From: Actinopolyspora lacussalsi subsp. righensis | Lineage (GTDB): Bacteria; Actinomycetota; Actinomycetes; Mycobacteriales; Pseudonocardiaceae | Direction of reading: 5' to 3' | NCBI RefSeq assembly: GCF_900116555.1 | Contig: NZ_FPAT01000001.1 | Span: 62,001-126,000 of the forward strand | Length of the DNA: 64,000 nucleotides | Shown: positions 35,236 to 44,443 of the stretch, piece by piece | Position numbering within the stretch: position 1 is the first letter of the stretch | Layout: the number at the start of each line of letters is the position of its first letter | Translations under genes and position numbers: made by a program | The notes under the pieces: model-generated | The model's database searches: none | The model's input: only the letters and a program-made list of their open reading frames with translations | What the model was told of the DNA's origin: nothing

Positions 35236-37764
35236 ATGAACAACTTCTTCGGTTCCAGTGGGCCCGGTTCGAGTCCGTTCGACGACTTCCTCGCCCGGTT
35301 TCTCGGTGGTCAGGGCGGTACGCCGCGGCCGGTGCAACGAGTCGACATCACCCGTCTGATGACCCACCAGGCCCAGGAACTGATGGCTGCCGCCGCGCGG
35401 TTCACGGCCGAACACGGCGGACACGATCTGGACGCGCATCACCTGTTGTGGGCGGCGACCCAGACCGAGACGACGCGTTCGATGCTCGAACGGGCAGGTG
35501 CGGACCCCGCCGCGATCGCCCAGGGAGTCGAGCAGCAGCTGCCGCAGACCGAGAGCACCGACCAGCCGCCAGCGCTGACTCCGGCGGCCAAGCGGGCACT
35601 GCTGGACGCGCACCGGGTCGCCCGCGCGGTGGGCTCGTCCTACATCGGTCCGGATCACCTGCTGCTCGCGTTGGCGGCGAATCAGGAATCCACGGCGGGC
35701 CAGATGCTGGCGGCGGCCCACGTGACCCTGGAGTCGCTGCAGAGCGGGGCGTCCGCCCGCGGCTCCGGCGGTCAGCAGACCACCGAGGCACAGCAGCACA
35801 GCCCGACCCCCACGCTGGACGAGTACGGTCAGGACCTGACCTCACGCGCCCGTGAGGGCGGACTGGACCCGGTCATCGGTCGCGAGTCGGAGATCGAGCA
35901 GACCGTGGAGGTGCTCTCGCGCCGCACGAAGAACAACCCGGTGCTCATCGGTGAGGCCGGTGTCGGCAAGACCTCGGTCGTGGAGGGCATCGCGCAGCGC
36001 ATCGTCGACGGCGAGGTCCCCGATGTGCTGGCGAACAAGCGAGTGGTGCAGCTCGACGTGTCCGGGGTGGTCGCGGGTACCCGCTACCGGGGCGACTTCG
36101 AGGAACGGATGAACAAGATCATCGAAGAGATCAGCCAGCAGAGCGAACAGCTGATCATCTTCATCGACGAGCTGCACACCGTCGTCGGCGCGGGCGGCTC
36201 CGAGGGTGCCGTGGACGCGGGCAACATGCTCAAGCCGAGACTGGCCCGGGGTGATCTGCACGTCGTCGGGGCCACGACACTGGACGAGTACCGCAAGAAC
36301 ATCGAGAAGGACGCCGCGCTGGAACGTCGCTTCCAGCGCATCGACGTCGCCGAGCCCAGTGTGGAGGAGACGGTCCAGATCATGCGGGGGCTGCGGGACC
36401 GCTATGAGGCGCACCACCAGGTGCGGTTCAACGACGAGGCGATCAACGCCGCCGCCGAGCTCTCCGACCGCTACGTCACGGACCGCTATCTGCCGGACAA
36501 GGCCATCGACCTGCTCGATCAGGCCGGGGCGCGCAAACGTCTGCGCAACCGCACCCCCACGACCGATGTCCGCGAGCTGGAGGAGCAGGCCGAACAGCTC
36601 AGCAGGGACAAGGCCCAGGCGGTCACGAACGAGAACTACGAGCAGGCTTCGCAGCTGCGGGACGAGATAAACCAGGTGCAGACGAGGATCCGGCAGCAGC
36701 GGCACAGCCCCGACGGGATCCCGGAGGTCGGTTCGACGGACATCGCGGAAGTCGTGTCCCGGGCCACCGGAATCCCGGTCACGCAGCTGACCGAGGAGGA
36801 GAAGGGCAGGCTGATGCGGCTGGAGGAACAGCTGCACCACCGGGTCGTCGGTCAGGGCGAAGCGGTTCACGCGGTCTCTCGCGCGGTACGCCGCTCACGA
36901 ACCGGCATGGGAGATCCGAACCGGCCGGTCGGCACCTTCCTGTTCCTGGGGCCCACCGGCGTCGGCAAGACCGAATTGGCCCGCGCGCTGGCCGAGTCGC
37001 TGTTCGGTGACCAGGACCGGATGATCCGGCTGGACATGAGCGAGTACCAGGAGGCGCACACCGCCAGTCGGATGGTCGGCGCTCCCCCGGGCTACGTCGG
37101 TTACGGCGAGGCGGGCCAGCTCACCGAGGAGGTCCGGCGCAGGCCCTACTCCGTGGTGCTGCTCGACGAGATCGAGAAGGCACACATCGACGTGTTCAAC
37201 ATCCTGCTGCAGGTCATGGAGGACGGCCGCCTCACCGACGGCCAAGGGCGCACGGTGGACTTCCGGAACACGGTGCTGATCATGACCAGCAACCTCGGTT
37301 CGGACATCATCTCCAACCGTTCCGGGGTACTCGGATTCAGCACCAGGGAGGAGGAACAGACCACCGAGGCGGCACGGGACCGGTTGATGGTTCGACTCCG
37401 TGACTCGTTCCGCCCCGAGTTCCTCAACCGGATCGACGAGATCGTGGTGTTCCGCAAACTGGAGTCGAACCAGCTGCGCAGCATCACCGAACTGTTGTTG
37501 GACGAGACCAGGCAACGACTGCGGGCGCAGGGAATCGACATCACGTTCGAGTCGGACGCGGTGGACTGGCTGACCGAACACGGGCACCAACCCGATTACG
37601 GTGCCCGCCCGCTACGGCGGACCATCCAGCGGGAAGTGGACGACTCGATCTCGGACCTGCTGCTGGACGGGGAACTCGCCCACGGTCAACGCGTGGTCGT
37701 CGGAGCCGACCAGGACCGGCTGCGGTTCTCGGTGCAACCGCAACCGGCGGAGGCCTCCGCCTGA
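35236..37764 (+). CDS. Clp ATPase (ClpC-type AAA+ unfoldase), heat-shock class
   Basis: The 842-residue protein has an N-terminal Clp repeat domain ([20 protein letters not shown]), two AAA+ modules with Walker [10 protein letters not shown] (about 239) and GPTGVGKTE (about 572), and a UVR-like coiled segment [13 protein letters not shown] between them, as in ClpC. LGFS near residue 700 could be the ClpP-docking loop. The Gly/Ser-rich start [18 protein letters not shown] differs from housekeeping ClpC and marks a second, probably stress-induced paralogue. ATG 35236 follows GAGAGAGG. The upstream HAIR site predicts HspR control. ClpB-like disaggregation without ClpP is an alternative role. Confidence 0.88.
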   Translation: MNNFFGSSGPGSSPFDDFLARFLGGQGGTPRPVQRVDITRLMTHQAQELMAAAARFTAEHGGHDLDAHHLLWAATQTETTRSMLERAGADPAAIAQGVEQQLPQTESTDQPPALTPAAKRALLDAHRVARAVGSSYIGPDHLLLALAANQESTAGQMLAAAHVTLESLQSGASARGSGGQQTTEAQQHSPTPTLDEYGQDLTSRAREGGLDPVIGRESEIEQTVEVLSRRTKNNPVLIGEAGVGKTSVVEGIAQRIVDGEVPDVLANKRVVQLDVSGVVAGTRYRGDFEERMNKIIEEISQQSEQLIIFIDELHTVVGAGGSEGAVDAGNMLKPRLARGDLHVVGATTLDEYRKNIEKDAALERRFQRIDVAEPSVEETVQIMRGLRDRYEAHHQVRFNDEAINAAAELSDRYVTDRYLPDKAIDLLDQAGARKRLRNRTPTTDVRELEEQAEQLSRDKAQAVTNENYEQASQLRDEINQVQTRIRQQRHSPDGIPEVGSTDIAEVVSRATGIPVTQLTEEEKGRLMRLEEQLHHRVVGQGEAVHAVSRAVRRSRTGMGDPNRPVGTFLFLGPTGVGKTELARALAESLFGDQDRMIRLDMSEYQEAHTASRMVGAPPGYVGYGEAGQLTEEVRRRPYSVVLLDEIEKAHIDVFNILLQVMEDGRLTDGQGRTVDFRNTVLIMTSNLGSDIISNRSGVLGFSTREEEQTTEAARDRLMVRLRDSFRPEFLNRIDEIVVFRKLESNQLRSITELLLDETRQRLRAQGIDITFESDAVDWLTEHGHQPDYGARPLRRTIQREVDDSISDLLLDGELAHGQRVVVGADQDRLRFSVQPQPAEASA

Positions 37765-37833
37765 TCGGGCTTCCGGTCGGGACTCTCGACGGGTGAGACC
37801 CCACCCCGCCACGGGGCCGACACCGGGTAACGG

Positions 37834-37865
37834 CGGGCGGCGATTCCATCCGGAGTCGCCGCCCG
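37834..37865. terminator. Hairpin between convergent clp and universal stress genes
   Basis: CGGGCGGCGA (37834-37843) pairs perfectly with TCGCCGCCCG (37856-37865), a 10-bp stem with a 12-base loop, 70 bases after the clp stop. Confidence 0.65.
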
Positions 37866-37925
37866 TTCTCGTGTCGCTGCTCGTCCTCGTGTCGACCGCC
37901 CGGTTATCCGGGGTCGGGTGAGCAC

Positions 37926-38813
37926 TCAGCGAGCCACGAGGACCGGACAGGGCGCGTGGTGCAGCAGTGTCTGGCTGGTCGATCCCAGCAGCAGCCCCGC
38001 CAGCCCGCCGCGACCACGTGCCCCCACCACCACCAGTTGGGCGTTGTCGGCCTGTTCCAGCAGCAGTCGTGCGGGTTTGCCGTAACCGACCACCTCGTGC
38101 ACCGGCACGTCGGGATAGTCCTCCCGCCAGCCCGCCAGCACTTCGGCGAGCAGCCGCTGTTCATCGGCGCGGACGGACTCCCAGGTCTTGTCCGCCTGCT
38201 CGCGCGTCCACAACTCCCCCACCACCAGGTCGTGCCAGGCATGCACCGCCATGATCCCGGTCGAGCGGGACGAGGCCATGTCGAACGCCCACCGCAGCGC
38301 GAGCTCGCCGGGCCCGGAACCGTCCACACCGACGACGACGGGGAGTCCGGGGGGCTCCGCACCCTCGTCGGGCTCGCGAACCACCGCCACCGGACACTGC
38401 CCGTGGTGTGTCAACGCGATCGCGACCGAGCCCAGTATCACCCCACTGAAACTGCCGAGACCACGGCTACCGACCACGACCAATCGTGCCGTGCTGGACT
38501 CGTCCAGCAGCACGGTGCGGGCGGATCCGGTACGTACGGCCGTGTCCACCACGAGTTCCGGATCCTCGGCGGCCGCGATTTCCCGAGCGTCGCGCAACCA
38601 GTCGCTGACGAACTCCCGTGCCGTCTCGTTGGTGGGTTCCGGTGTGGAGGTTCCCAGCGTGTCGGGAACATAACCCAGGGCGGAGACGTCCGCGTGCACC
38701 AACCGCAGCGGTGCCGAACGGTGGGATGCCTCGCGAGCCGCCCAACGCACGGCTTCGAAAGCGGTGGGAGAACCGTCGATTCCGACCAGAATCGGCTTCG
38801 CGATGGTAGACAT
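37926..38813 (-). CDS. Universal stress protein, two USP domains
   Basis: The 295-residue protein contains two tandem USP folds, each with an N-terminal VGIDGS/VGVDGS segment and the ATP-binding signature (GSRGLGSFSGVILGS; GARGRGGLAGLLLGS). Tandem USPs of this kind in Mycobacterium bind ATP and affect growth arrest. GGAGTGAGAC precedes ATG 38813. It stands apart from the other five USP genes at 51-58 kb, between clp and ligD. Confidence 0.9.
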   Translation of the reverse strand: MSTIAKPILVGIDGSPTAFEAVRWAAREASHRSAPLRLVHADVSALGYVPDTLGTSTPEPTNETAREFVSDWLRDAREIAAAEDPELVVDTAVRTGSARTVLLDESSTARLVVVGSRGLGSFSGVILGSVAIALTHHGQCPVAVVREPDEGAEPPGLPVVVGVDGSGPGELALRWAFDMASSRSTGIMAVHAWHDLVVGELWTREQADKTWESVRADEQRLLAEVLAGWREDYPDVPVHEVVGYGKPARLLLEQADNAQLVVVGARGRGGLAGLLLGSTSQTLLHHAPCPVLVAR

Positions 38814-39029
38814 GTCTCACTCCGGTGGTCGTGGCCTCGGTCCGGGCGGGGATGGAGGTCGGCGCGGTGTCCCGAGCCTGCCGGGGCTACCGGGAACGGC
38901 GCCCGGAACCAACCATGACACCTGCCGTAGCGGGCCGCAGCGATCCGAGAAGCCGCCGCCCCGGAATCCGCCGCGCGAGCGTTCACCGATCCGGCGGGCT
39001 GACGTGCGGAGCACTCTGTCCGGTGCGGC

Positions 39030-39932
39030 CTACCGCATCCGGGACAGCAGGCTCCGCGCGTGCGTGGCCGACCGAGCGTGATCAGCGAACTCGTCCCACG
39101 GGTCGCCATAGGCACGCAACCGAGCGGGCATGTCGTGGATGGTGAACGCGGCCGGACCGACCGAATCCAACTCCGACCACCACAGCGGAGCGGCGACCGG
39201 TGCACCGGTGCGGGCCCGCACCGCGTACGGCGCTACCGCGGTCTGGGCATAGGCGTTGCGCAGATAGTCGACGAAAACGCGTTCGCCGCGTTCCTTCTTG
39301 CGCTGCTCGACGGTCAGCCTCGCGGGCTGCCGCGCGGCCAGCAGCCGGGCGATGCCGAAGGCCAGTTCGTGCGACTCGTCGAACGAGAGCTCGCCACGTA
39401 TCGGGGTGACCACGTGAAACCCACGGGATCCGGTGGTCATCGGGAAGGGGACGAGGCCGAGTTCCTCCAGAGCCTCGCCGACCAGGTGAGCAGCCGTGCG
39501 CAGCGACTCGGGCTCGTCGACCGACGGATCGAGATCGAACACCAGCCGGTCCGGCACCGCCGGATGCTCCTGGGTGGACAACCACGGGTGAGGGGTCAGG
39601 CAGGCCTGCCCGGCGAGGTAGAGCAGTGTCGGAGCGTCACCACAGACCACGAGCTCGTTGTGCCCACCGCTCTTCTTGGCCACCCGGACGCGGCGGATCC
39701 ACTCGGGGAAGAAGTCCGGCGCGTTGTGCTGCACGATACGTTCACCGTCGATGCCGTCCGGGAACCGCTCCATGACCATCGGACGGCCACGCAGGTGGGG
39801 CAGCATCGTCGGAGTCACCTCGCGGTAGTAGGAGACGATCCGCTGCTTGGTGATCCCGTCGATGGGAAAGAGCACCTTCCCGGGACGGGAAACGTTGACA
39901 GACCTACCGTCAACGTCGAACGAGACGTTCAA
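39030..39932 (-). CDS. LigD polymerase domain protein (NHEJ primase/polymerase)
   Basis: The 300-residue protein is a stand-alone LigD PolDom of the archaeo-eukaryotic primase fold: KVLFPIDGITKQRIVSYYRE, LTPHPWLSTQEHPAVPDRLV and the metal-binding FDLDPS. It extends and fills gaps at broken ends, working with Ku and a ligase. No ligase or nuclease domain is attached. The likely start is TTG 39932, with GGAG eight bases upstream, and it gives an N terminus aligned with known PolDoms. The ku gene is 4 kb away on the opposite strand. Confidence 0.9.
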   Translation of the reverse strand: MNVSFDVDGRSVNVSRPGKVLFPIDGITKQRIVSYYREVTPTMLPHLRGRPMVMERFPDGIDGERIVQHNAPDFFPEWIRRVRVAKKSGGHNELVVCGDAPTLLYLAGQACLTPHPWLSTQEHPAVPDRLVFDLDPSVDEPESLRTAAHLVGEALEELGLVPFPMTTGSRGFHVVTPIRGELSFDESHELAFGIARLLAARQPARLTVEQRKKERGERVFVDYLRNAYAQTAVAPYAVRARTGAPVAAPLWWSELDSVGPAAFTIHDMPARLRAYGDPWDEFADHARSATHARSLLSRMR

Positions 39933-40396
39933 GTATCCGCTCCGGACTGCTGGGCAACGGCTTGCTGGAGCTTTCCGCTCGTACCGCCCGAGGAGGCCGC
40001 CGAACGGTGTCTTCCCCGGAGTCCCCTCGAGGATGCGACTGTGAGGCGAAACACGCCACCGGGATCACACGTGCTTGACCCGCGACACGCCGCACCGAAC
40101 AGCCGCGGAGTCACCCGGTGGCCGGTGGGTACGATTCGGTCGGTGACCATGAATATGCGAACATTCGAAGTATCACGCGAATGGACGTTGCGTTACCGCG
40201 GCCCCACTCGGTAGGCGCGAACGTCAACGCGGGACAGTCCAGCCGGGTGTGCGTACCGTTGTCGGCATTACCGTCACGTACCTCCGGTGGGAAGTGACAA
40301 CTGGTTCGTGGGCCGAGCCACAACCGCAGAGGCTCCGGTTGGACGACACGTGACCTTTCGGTTACCGGCTACGACGCCGACGAGGGAAGGACCGAG
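39933..40396. other. Divergent intergenic region
   Basis: These 464 bases separate the ligD-type gene from the HATPase-like gene and contain no convincing coding frame. A small inverted repeat (CATTCG-N10-CGAATG, near 40162) is visible. Both genes must have promoters here, but none is recognisable by eye. Confidence 0.4.
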
Positions 40397-40918
40397 GTGG
40401 ATACCGAGACCGCGCAGACCGACGACCTTCGGCTCGTTGCGCTGCAAAGCGCCGTGAACTGCACCGACATGTTCGTCCGTTTCACCCTGAGCGAGTGGTC
40501 CCTGCGCCCGATGACCGACGAGGCGACAGCGGCGGCCACCCGGCTCGTCTCCGCCGTCGTCGAGCACTCGGATTCGCAGTCACCGGGTTTCGTCTCGGTC
40601 CGGCTGCGGATTCACGGCAACAATCTGGTGATCGAGGTCGAGGACGACCAGAGTGTGCTTCCCCCCGCTGTCTCGTCGAACCTCGCGGGGGTGCACACCG
40701 GTGTGGTCTCGCCCGAGGGACGTGGCCGCATCGTCTGGTGCGAGCTGGAGCTGCCGCAGGGGATGCGTGCTTCCGACGTTCCGCTTCCTCGCCGGGAGCC
40801 GAAGCGTTCCAACGCCTCCGAACAGTCGGAGGACCTTCCCGATGACGTCGATCCACAGGTGATGGAGCGGCTGCTGTCCGGGCTGAGCAAGCGCGAGCCC
40901 GACTCCGATTCACAGTAG
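40397..40918 (+). CDS. Degenerate RsbW-like ATPase-fold protein
   Basis: The 173-residue protein resembles the HATPase_c domain of anti-sigma serine kinases: LQSAVNCTDMFVRFTLSEW, then the helix TAAATRLVSAVVEHS in the N-box position, and a beta strand VRLRIHGNNLVIEVEDD with the DxD-like G1 region. The N-box asparagine and the later glycine loop look degraded, so ATP binding is doubtful. A charged C-terminal tail of about 50 residues follows. GTG 40397 sits after GAAGGACCGAGG. It may be a regulatory partner rather than a kinase. Confidence 0.65.
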   Translation: MDTETAQTDDLRLVALQSAVNCTDMFVRFTLSEWSLRPMTDEATAAATRLVSAVVEHSDSQSPGFVSVRLRIHGNNLVIEVEDDQSVLPPAVSSNLAGVHTGVVSPEGRGRIVWCELELPQGMRASDVPLPRREPKRSNASEQSEDLPDDVDPQVMERLLSGLSKREPDSDSQ

Positions 40919-41061
40919 CTCGGTAACTCCCCGCTGGCACGCGACCCGGTGACGCACCAGGTCGGTGATCACCGGTGGGATCTGCCCGGGAGTTTCCCGC
41001 CGGATCCGGGGATCGTGTGGCTGGGCGACCGTTTCGAGCGAGCCGTGTGGGAACGACGAAC

Positions 41062-41454
41062 ATGACACTCCCGCGACCCGACGAACAACGACCCCGGCGG
41101 GTCGCTGTTTACGGCACGTTGCGCAGCGCCGGCTCGGCCGGTGACCTCATGAGATCCCTGGCGAGCCTGCGGGAGAACGACACTCTGCTCGCGGGACGGC
41201 TCTACGACACCGGGCAGGGGTATCCGGCTTTCGTCCCCACGGAGGCAGCTCCCGCGACGAACGAGGGGGTTCCCGCTGAGGTCTACGTGCTGCGGGAACC
41301 GGAGCGGTCACTGCCGATTCTGGATCGCTACGAAGGTCCGGAATACCTCCGCCGCGTCCGCACGCTTCGGGACCGTCGCCGGTGCTGGGTCTACGTCTGG
41401 CGTGGTTCGGTGTCCGGCATGACCGAACTCTTCCACGGTTGGTGCGAGTCCTGA
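41062..41454 (+). CDS. Gamma-glutamylcyclotransferase-fold protein
   Basis: The 130-residue protein has the GGCT/AIG2 fold: VAVYGTLRSAGS (the substrate-binding YGTL loop) and LPILDRYEGPEYLRRV with a conserved glutamate near the active site. Family members cleave gamma-glutamyl amines or act as butirosin-type cyclotransferases; the substrate here is unknown. ATG 41062 is preferred over the frame's earlier codons, although its ribosome binding site (GTGGGAACG) is weak. It is convergent with the next gene, four bases apart. Confidence 0.78.
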   Translation: MTLPRPDEQRPRRVAVYGTLRSAGSAGDLMRSLASLRENDTLLAGRLYDTGQGYPAFVPTEAAPATNEGVPAEVYVLREPERSLPILDRYEGPEYLRRVRTLRDRRRCWVYVWRGSVSGMTELFHGWCES

Positions 41455-41458
41455 CGGC

Positions 41459-42964
41459 TCATCCGGGCCCGTGATCCTCGGAAGAACCCGTCGCGGCACG
41501 GTGCCTCCCGGCCGACTGCTCCGCCTCGCGAACGATGTTGCGTGCCATGCCACCGAAAACGGCCCCGTGGAACGGGGCTACGGCCCACCAGTAGAGATGG
41601 CCGGACAGACCTCGGGGCACGAACACGGCCCGCTGGCGGTACACGGATCCCGAGCCCGTGTCCGGATGGACACCCAGTTCGAGCCAGGCACGTCCGGGTA
41701 GCTTCATCTCGGCACGCAACCGCAGCAGCCTGCCGTCGTCGAGTTGCTCCACTCGCCACCAGTCCAGCGCGTCGCCGGTTCGGAGTTCGTGCGCGTCACG
41801 ACGTCCTCTCCGGAGTCCCACGCCTCCCGCGAGACGATCGACCCAGCCTCGTGCCGCCCATGCCAACGGCATGGAGTACCAACCGTTGCTCCCTCCGATG
41901 CTTTCGACGACTCGCCAGACCGTCTCCGGTGCTGCCGATGTCCGACGGACCCGAACATCGCGATAAGCACTCCCACCCGCCCACCGCGGATCGGAGGGCA
42001 ACGGATCCGAAGGGTTGTTCCCGGAGGCATCGGACCAGCGGGTGTCGACCTGTCCGCCACGAACCCGGGCCAGAGCCAGGCGCACGGCCTGTTCGTACGA
42101 GAGCAGTCCCTGCTCGGGTCCGGCGACGTAGTCGTCGATGTCGTGTTCGGTACACACCGCCTCGTGCACCAACGAGTCGATCAGCGGAGCTCCGATCGAT
42201 TTGGGTACGGGAGTGACTATGTTGATCCAGTGCGAGCTCAGCCTGGGTGAAAGCACGCTCACCGGCAGCATCACGCGGCGCGGCAGTCCCGCGACCGCCG
42301 CGTAGCGCCGCATCATCCGTTCGTAGGTGAGTACCTCCGGTCCACCGATGTCGAAGGTCCGATTGAGCGACTCCGGAATCTCGGCGGCACGAACCAGGTA
42401 GTGCAGCAGATCCCGAATCGCGATGGGCTGAACGCGATTTCGTACCCATCGCGGGGTGACCATCACCGGTAGCCGTTCGGTGAGGTAACGCAGCATCTCG
42501 AAACTCGCCGATCCGGAGCCCAGTACGACAGCGGCCTGCAGCACGACGGCGGGTACGGGGCCCGAGAGAAAGATGTCTCCGACCTCGACACGCGAACCGA
42601 GGTGTTCGGAGAGTTCGCTCCGGTCGGCCGGGTGCAGACCACCGAGGTACACGATCCGTGAGACGCCGGCTTCCGCGGCCACTCGACTGGTTTCCGAAGC
42701 GCCCCGGCGGTCGCGTTCGGCGAAACCGGTTCCGGACATCGAGTGCACCAGGTAATAGAGCACGTCAACACCGTGGCAGGCGGCGCGCATGCTGCCAGGA
42801 TCCAGCACGTCACCACGAACGACCTCGATCTGGTCGGCCCAGGGGACGTCGCGGAGCTTGTCCGGATCGCGCACGAGACAGCGGACTCGATGACCATCGG
42901 CCAACAGACGCGGCACGAGTCGACCGCCGATGTATCCCGTGGCACCGGTTACCAGGCACAGCAT
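41459..42964 (-). CDS. NAD(P)-binding SDR-like protein with DUF2867 domain
   Basis: The 501-residue protein starts with a Rossmann nucleotide-binding loop (LCLVTGATGYIGGRLVPRLL) and an atypical SDR/NmrA-like domain over about residues 1-290, including LVHSMSGTGF and VYLGGLHP. The C-terminal 200 residues form a DUF2867/START-like domain (GWYSMPLAWAARGWVDRLAG, YWWAVAPFHGAVFGGMARNI). This fusion is frequent in actinobacteria; no reaction is established to my knowledge. No clear ribosome binding site precedes ATG 42964, but the Rossmann motif at residue 4-10 fixes the start closely. Confidence 0.85.
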   Translation of the reverse strand: MLCLVTGATGYIGGRLVPRLLADGHRVRCLVRDPDKLRDVPWADQIEVVRGDVLDPGSMRAACHGVDVLYYLVHSMSGTGFAERDRRGASETSRVAAEAGVSRIVYLGGLHPADRSELSEHLGSRVEVGDIFLSGPVPAVVLQAAVVLGSGSASFEMLRYLTERLPVMVTPRWVRNRVQPIAIRDLLHYLVRAAEIPESLNRTFDIGGPEVLTYERMMRRYAAVAGLPRRVMLPVSVLSPRLSSHWINIVTPVPKSIGAPLIDSLVHEAVCTEHDIDDYVAGPEQGLLSYEQAVRLALARVRGGQVDTRWSDASGNNPSDPLPSDPRWAGGSAYRDVRVRRTSAAPETVWRVVESIGGSNGWYSMPLAWAARGWVDRLAGGVGLRRGRRDAHELRTGDALDWWRVEQLDDGRLLRLRAEMKLPGRAWLELGVHPDTGSGSVYRQRAVFVPRGLSGHLYWWAVAPFHGAVFGGMARNIVREAEQSAGRHRAATGSSEDHGPG

Positions 42965-43175
42965 GTCGACATGATGACAAGGGAAAATGGTTCACGCATT
43001 CCCGTTCCAGGTTGACGGGCACCAGTGGGTTCCCGCGGAACCGGAGAGGATTTCGTCGTGATTCGTGCCGGCCGATCGCACGGCAGAAGGCGCGAAAACA
43101 CCGAGAACAAATCCGTTCCCACCGAGAAGGCACCGCGCGCCAACGACGCTCGCCGCCCGGATCGAAGAAGTCTGG

Positions 43176-43436
43176 TCAGGAACGGCCGCGCCAGTACCAG
43201 AAGGCCGATACTCCACCCGCCAGCACAGCGGCGAGCACGGCCGATCCGAACTCGGCGAGTACGAGCAGGGTCACCGAAAGCATCATCACGACGGCGGCCA
43301 GCACGAGCAACGGCGGAAACCTGCGCCGAATGGTTTTCGGTTTCCCCTGTGCCAGTCCACGTGCCAACTCGGGATCTTCCTGGCTCAGCCGGTTCTCGAT
43401 CTCTTCCAGGCTGCGACGTTCGTACTTGCCCAACAT
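43176..43436 (-). CDS. DUF3040 membrane protein
   Basis: The 86-residue protein matches DUF3040: MLGKYERRSLEEIENRLSQ at the N terminus, a basic stretch, and two hydrophobic helices (LLVLAAVVMMLSVTLLVLAE and AVLAAVLAGGVSAFWYW). ATG 43436 has GGGAGG six bases upstream; TTG 43442 is an alternative. Function unknown. A second DUF3040 gene is found at 59481. Confidence 0.85.
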   Translation of the reverse strand: MLGKYERRSLEEIENRLSQEDPELARGLAQGKPKTIRRRFPPLLVLAAVVMMLSVTLLVLAEFGSAVLAAVLAGGVSAFWYWRGRS

Positions 43437-43738
43437 CGGCAACCTCCCGTACCTGCCTGTCCGCGTTGCCGTCCTCCGGGGTAAGTAGTGTCACACCGGA
43501 CGGGGGTGAACGACCAGCCCTCGCAACAGGAGAAATCTCGAAAATTTCCCACTCCGGACTGGCGGTTCGTCCTCCCGGTTTACCGAGGTACTCACGCGAG
43601 GAGATCTCCCGCCGGACGCGCGGGCCGGCCCGGGCATCCGGCGGGAGAAGGCTCGTCCCGGCAACTACGTGCCGGCCACACGAACCGACACGTACGAAGG
43701 TTCGAACGGCAGGGAGTCACGGCAGGACTCGTCGCTCG
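43437..43738. other. Intergenic region upstream of the first DUF3040 gene
   Basis: I see no gene, RNA or strong hairpin in these 302 bases between the DUF3040 start and the end of the cold-shock gene. Confidence 0.4.
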
Positions 43739-44146
43739 TCACCGTCCGACCCAACCGTGTTCTTCGGCCAGTTTGAGCAGCCGTTGCCGAGCCTGCAGAA
43801 TCTGACCACCCGTCATCGTGGGAATCGCACCCAGCAGTGCCTCGGTTATCTCGGCGGACAACTCATCGGGCGAGAGGACGTCGGAGTCCCCCTCCGAATC
43901 GGCCGATGGCCTCCCACCGGAGCCGCCGGCGGATCGGGCGCCACCGGCAAGGCGAACGTCCGAAGCCTTCAGTCCGCGTTCGCCGTCCTCGACGTTGAAC
44001 TCGACGGTTGTGCCCGGAGAAATCAACCCCTCGTCCACCAACAGGTCGTTGACGTGGACGAAAACATCCTCACCACCACTTTCCGGCGACACGAACCCGA
44101 AGCCCCGGGAACTGTCGAACCGGATCACCTCACCCTTGATACCCAT
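43739..44146 (-). CDS. Cold-shock domain protein with C-terminal extension
   Basis: The 135-residue protein has an N-terminal cold-shock domain (KGEVIRFDSSRGFGFVSPE with RNP1-like GFGFVSP, and DVFVHVNDL as RNP2) that binds single-stranded nucleic acid. Residues from about 70 form a Gly/Ser-rich linker and a helical extension (LSAEITEALLGAIPTMTGGQ) not found in minimal CspA proteins. The start ATG 44146 follows CGAGGTA. Actinobacterial Csps with such tails exist but the role of the tail is unknown. Confidence 0.88.
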   Translation of the reverse strand: MGIKGEVIRFDSSRGFGFVSPESGGEDVFVHVNDLLVDEGLISPGTTVEFNVEDGERGLKASDVRLAGGARSAGGSGGRPSADSEGDSDVLSPDELSAEITEALLGAIPTMTGGQILQARQRLLKLAEEHGWVGR

Positions 44147-44387
44147 TACCTCGTTTCATCAACTCTGAACAGCGTGCGGGATCCCGCTGAAACATTCCGA
44201 GCCGTCACACCACACACGGTGTGAAAGCCGACGGACTCGCCCGTGGTACTTCCCAGCTCGTGCTCGATGACCCGATCGGACTTTGATCCAGCTGCCACGT
44301 CCCGGTCGGCCACCGAGCTGTTCCGGATGGGCGGACTCGAGCTCTCGGTACCCGGTGAATCCCGGTCGGTAATGTATCAGCGACAAC

Positions 44388-44432
44388 TCGACGAACGACC
44401 GGACGCTCTGGACGCGTCCGGTCGTTCGTCGA
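44388..44432 (-). terminator. Strong terminator hairpin
   Basis: A perfect 19-bp stem (arms 44388-44406 and 44414-44432, starting TCGACGAACGACCGG) with a 7-base loop. It lies 12 bases after the stop of the oxidoreductase on the minus strand and is the strongest terminator in the window. Confidence 0.9.
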
Positions 44433-44443
44433 ACGGGGCTCGT

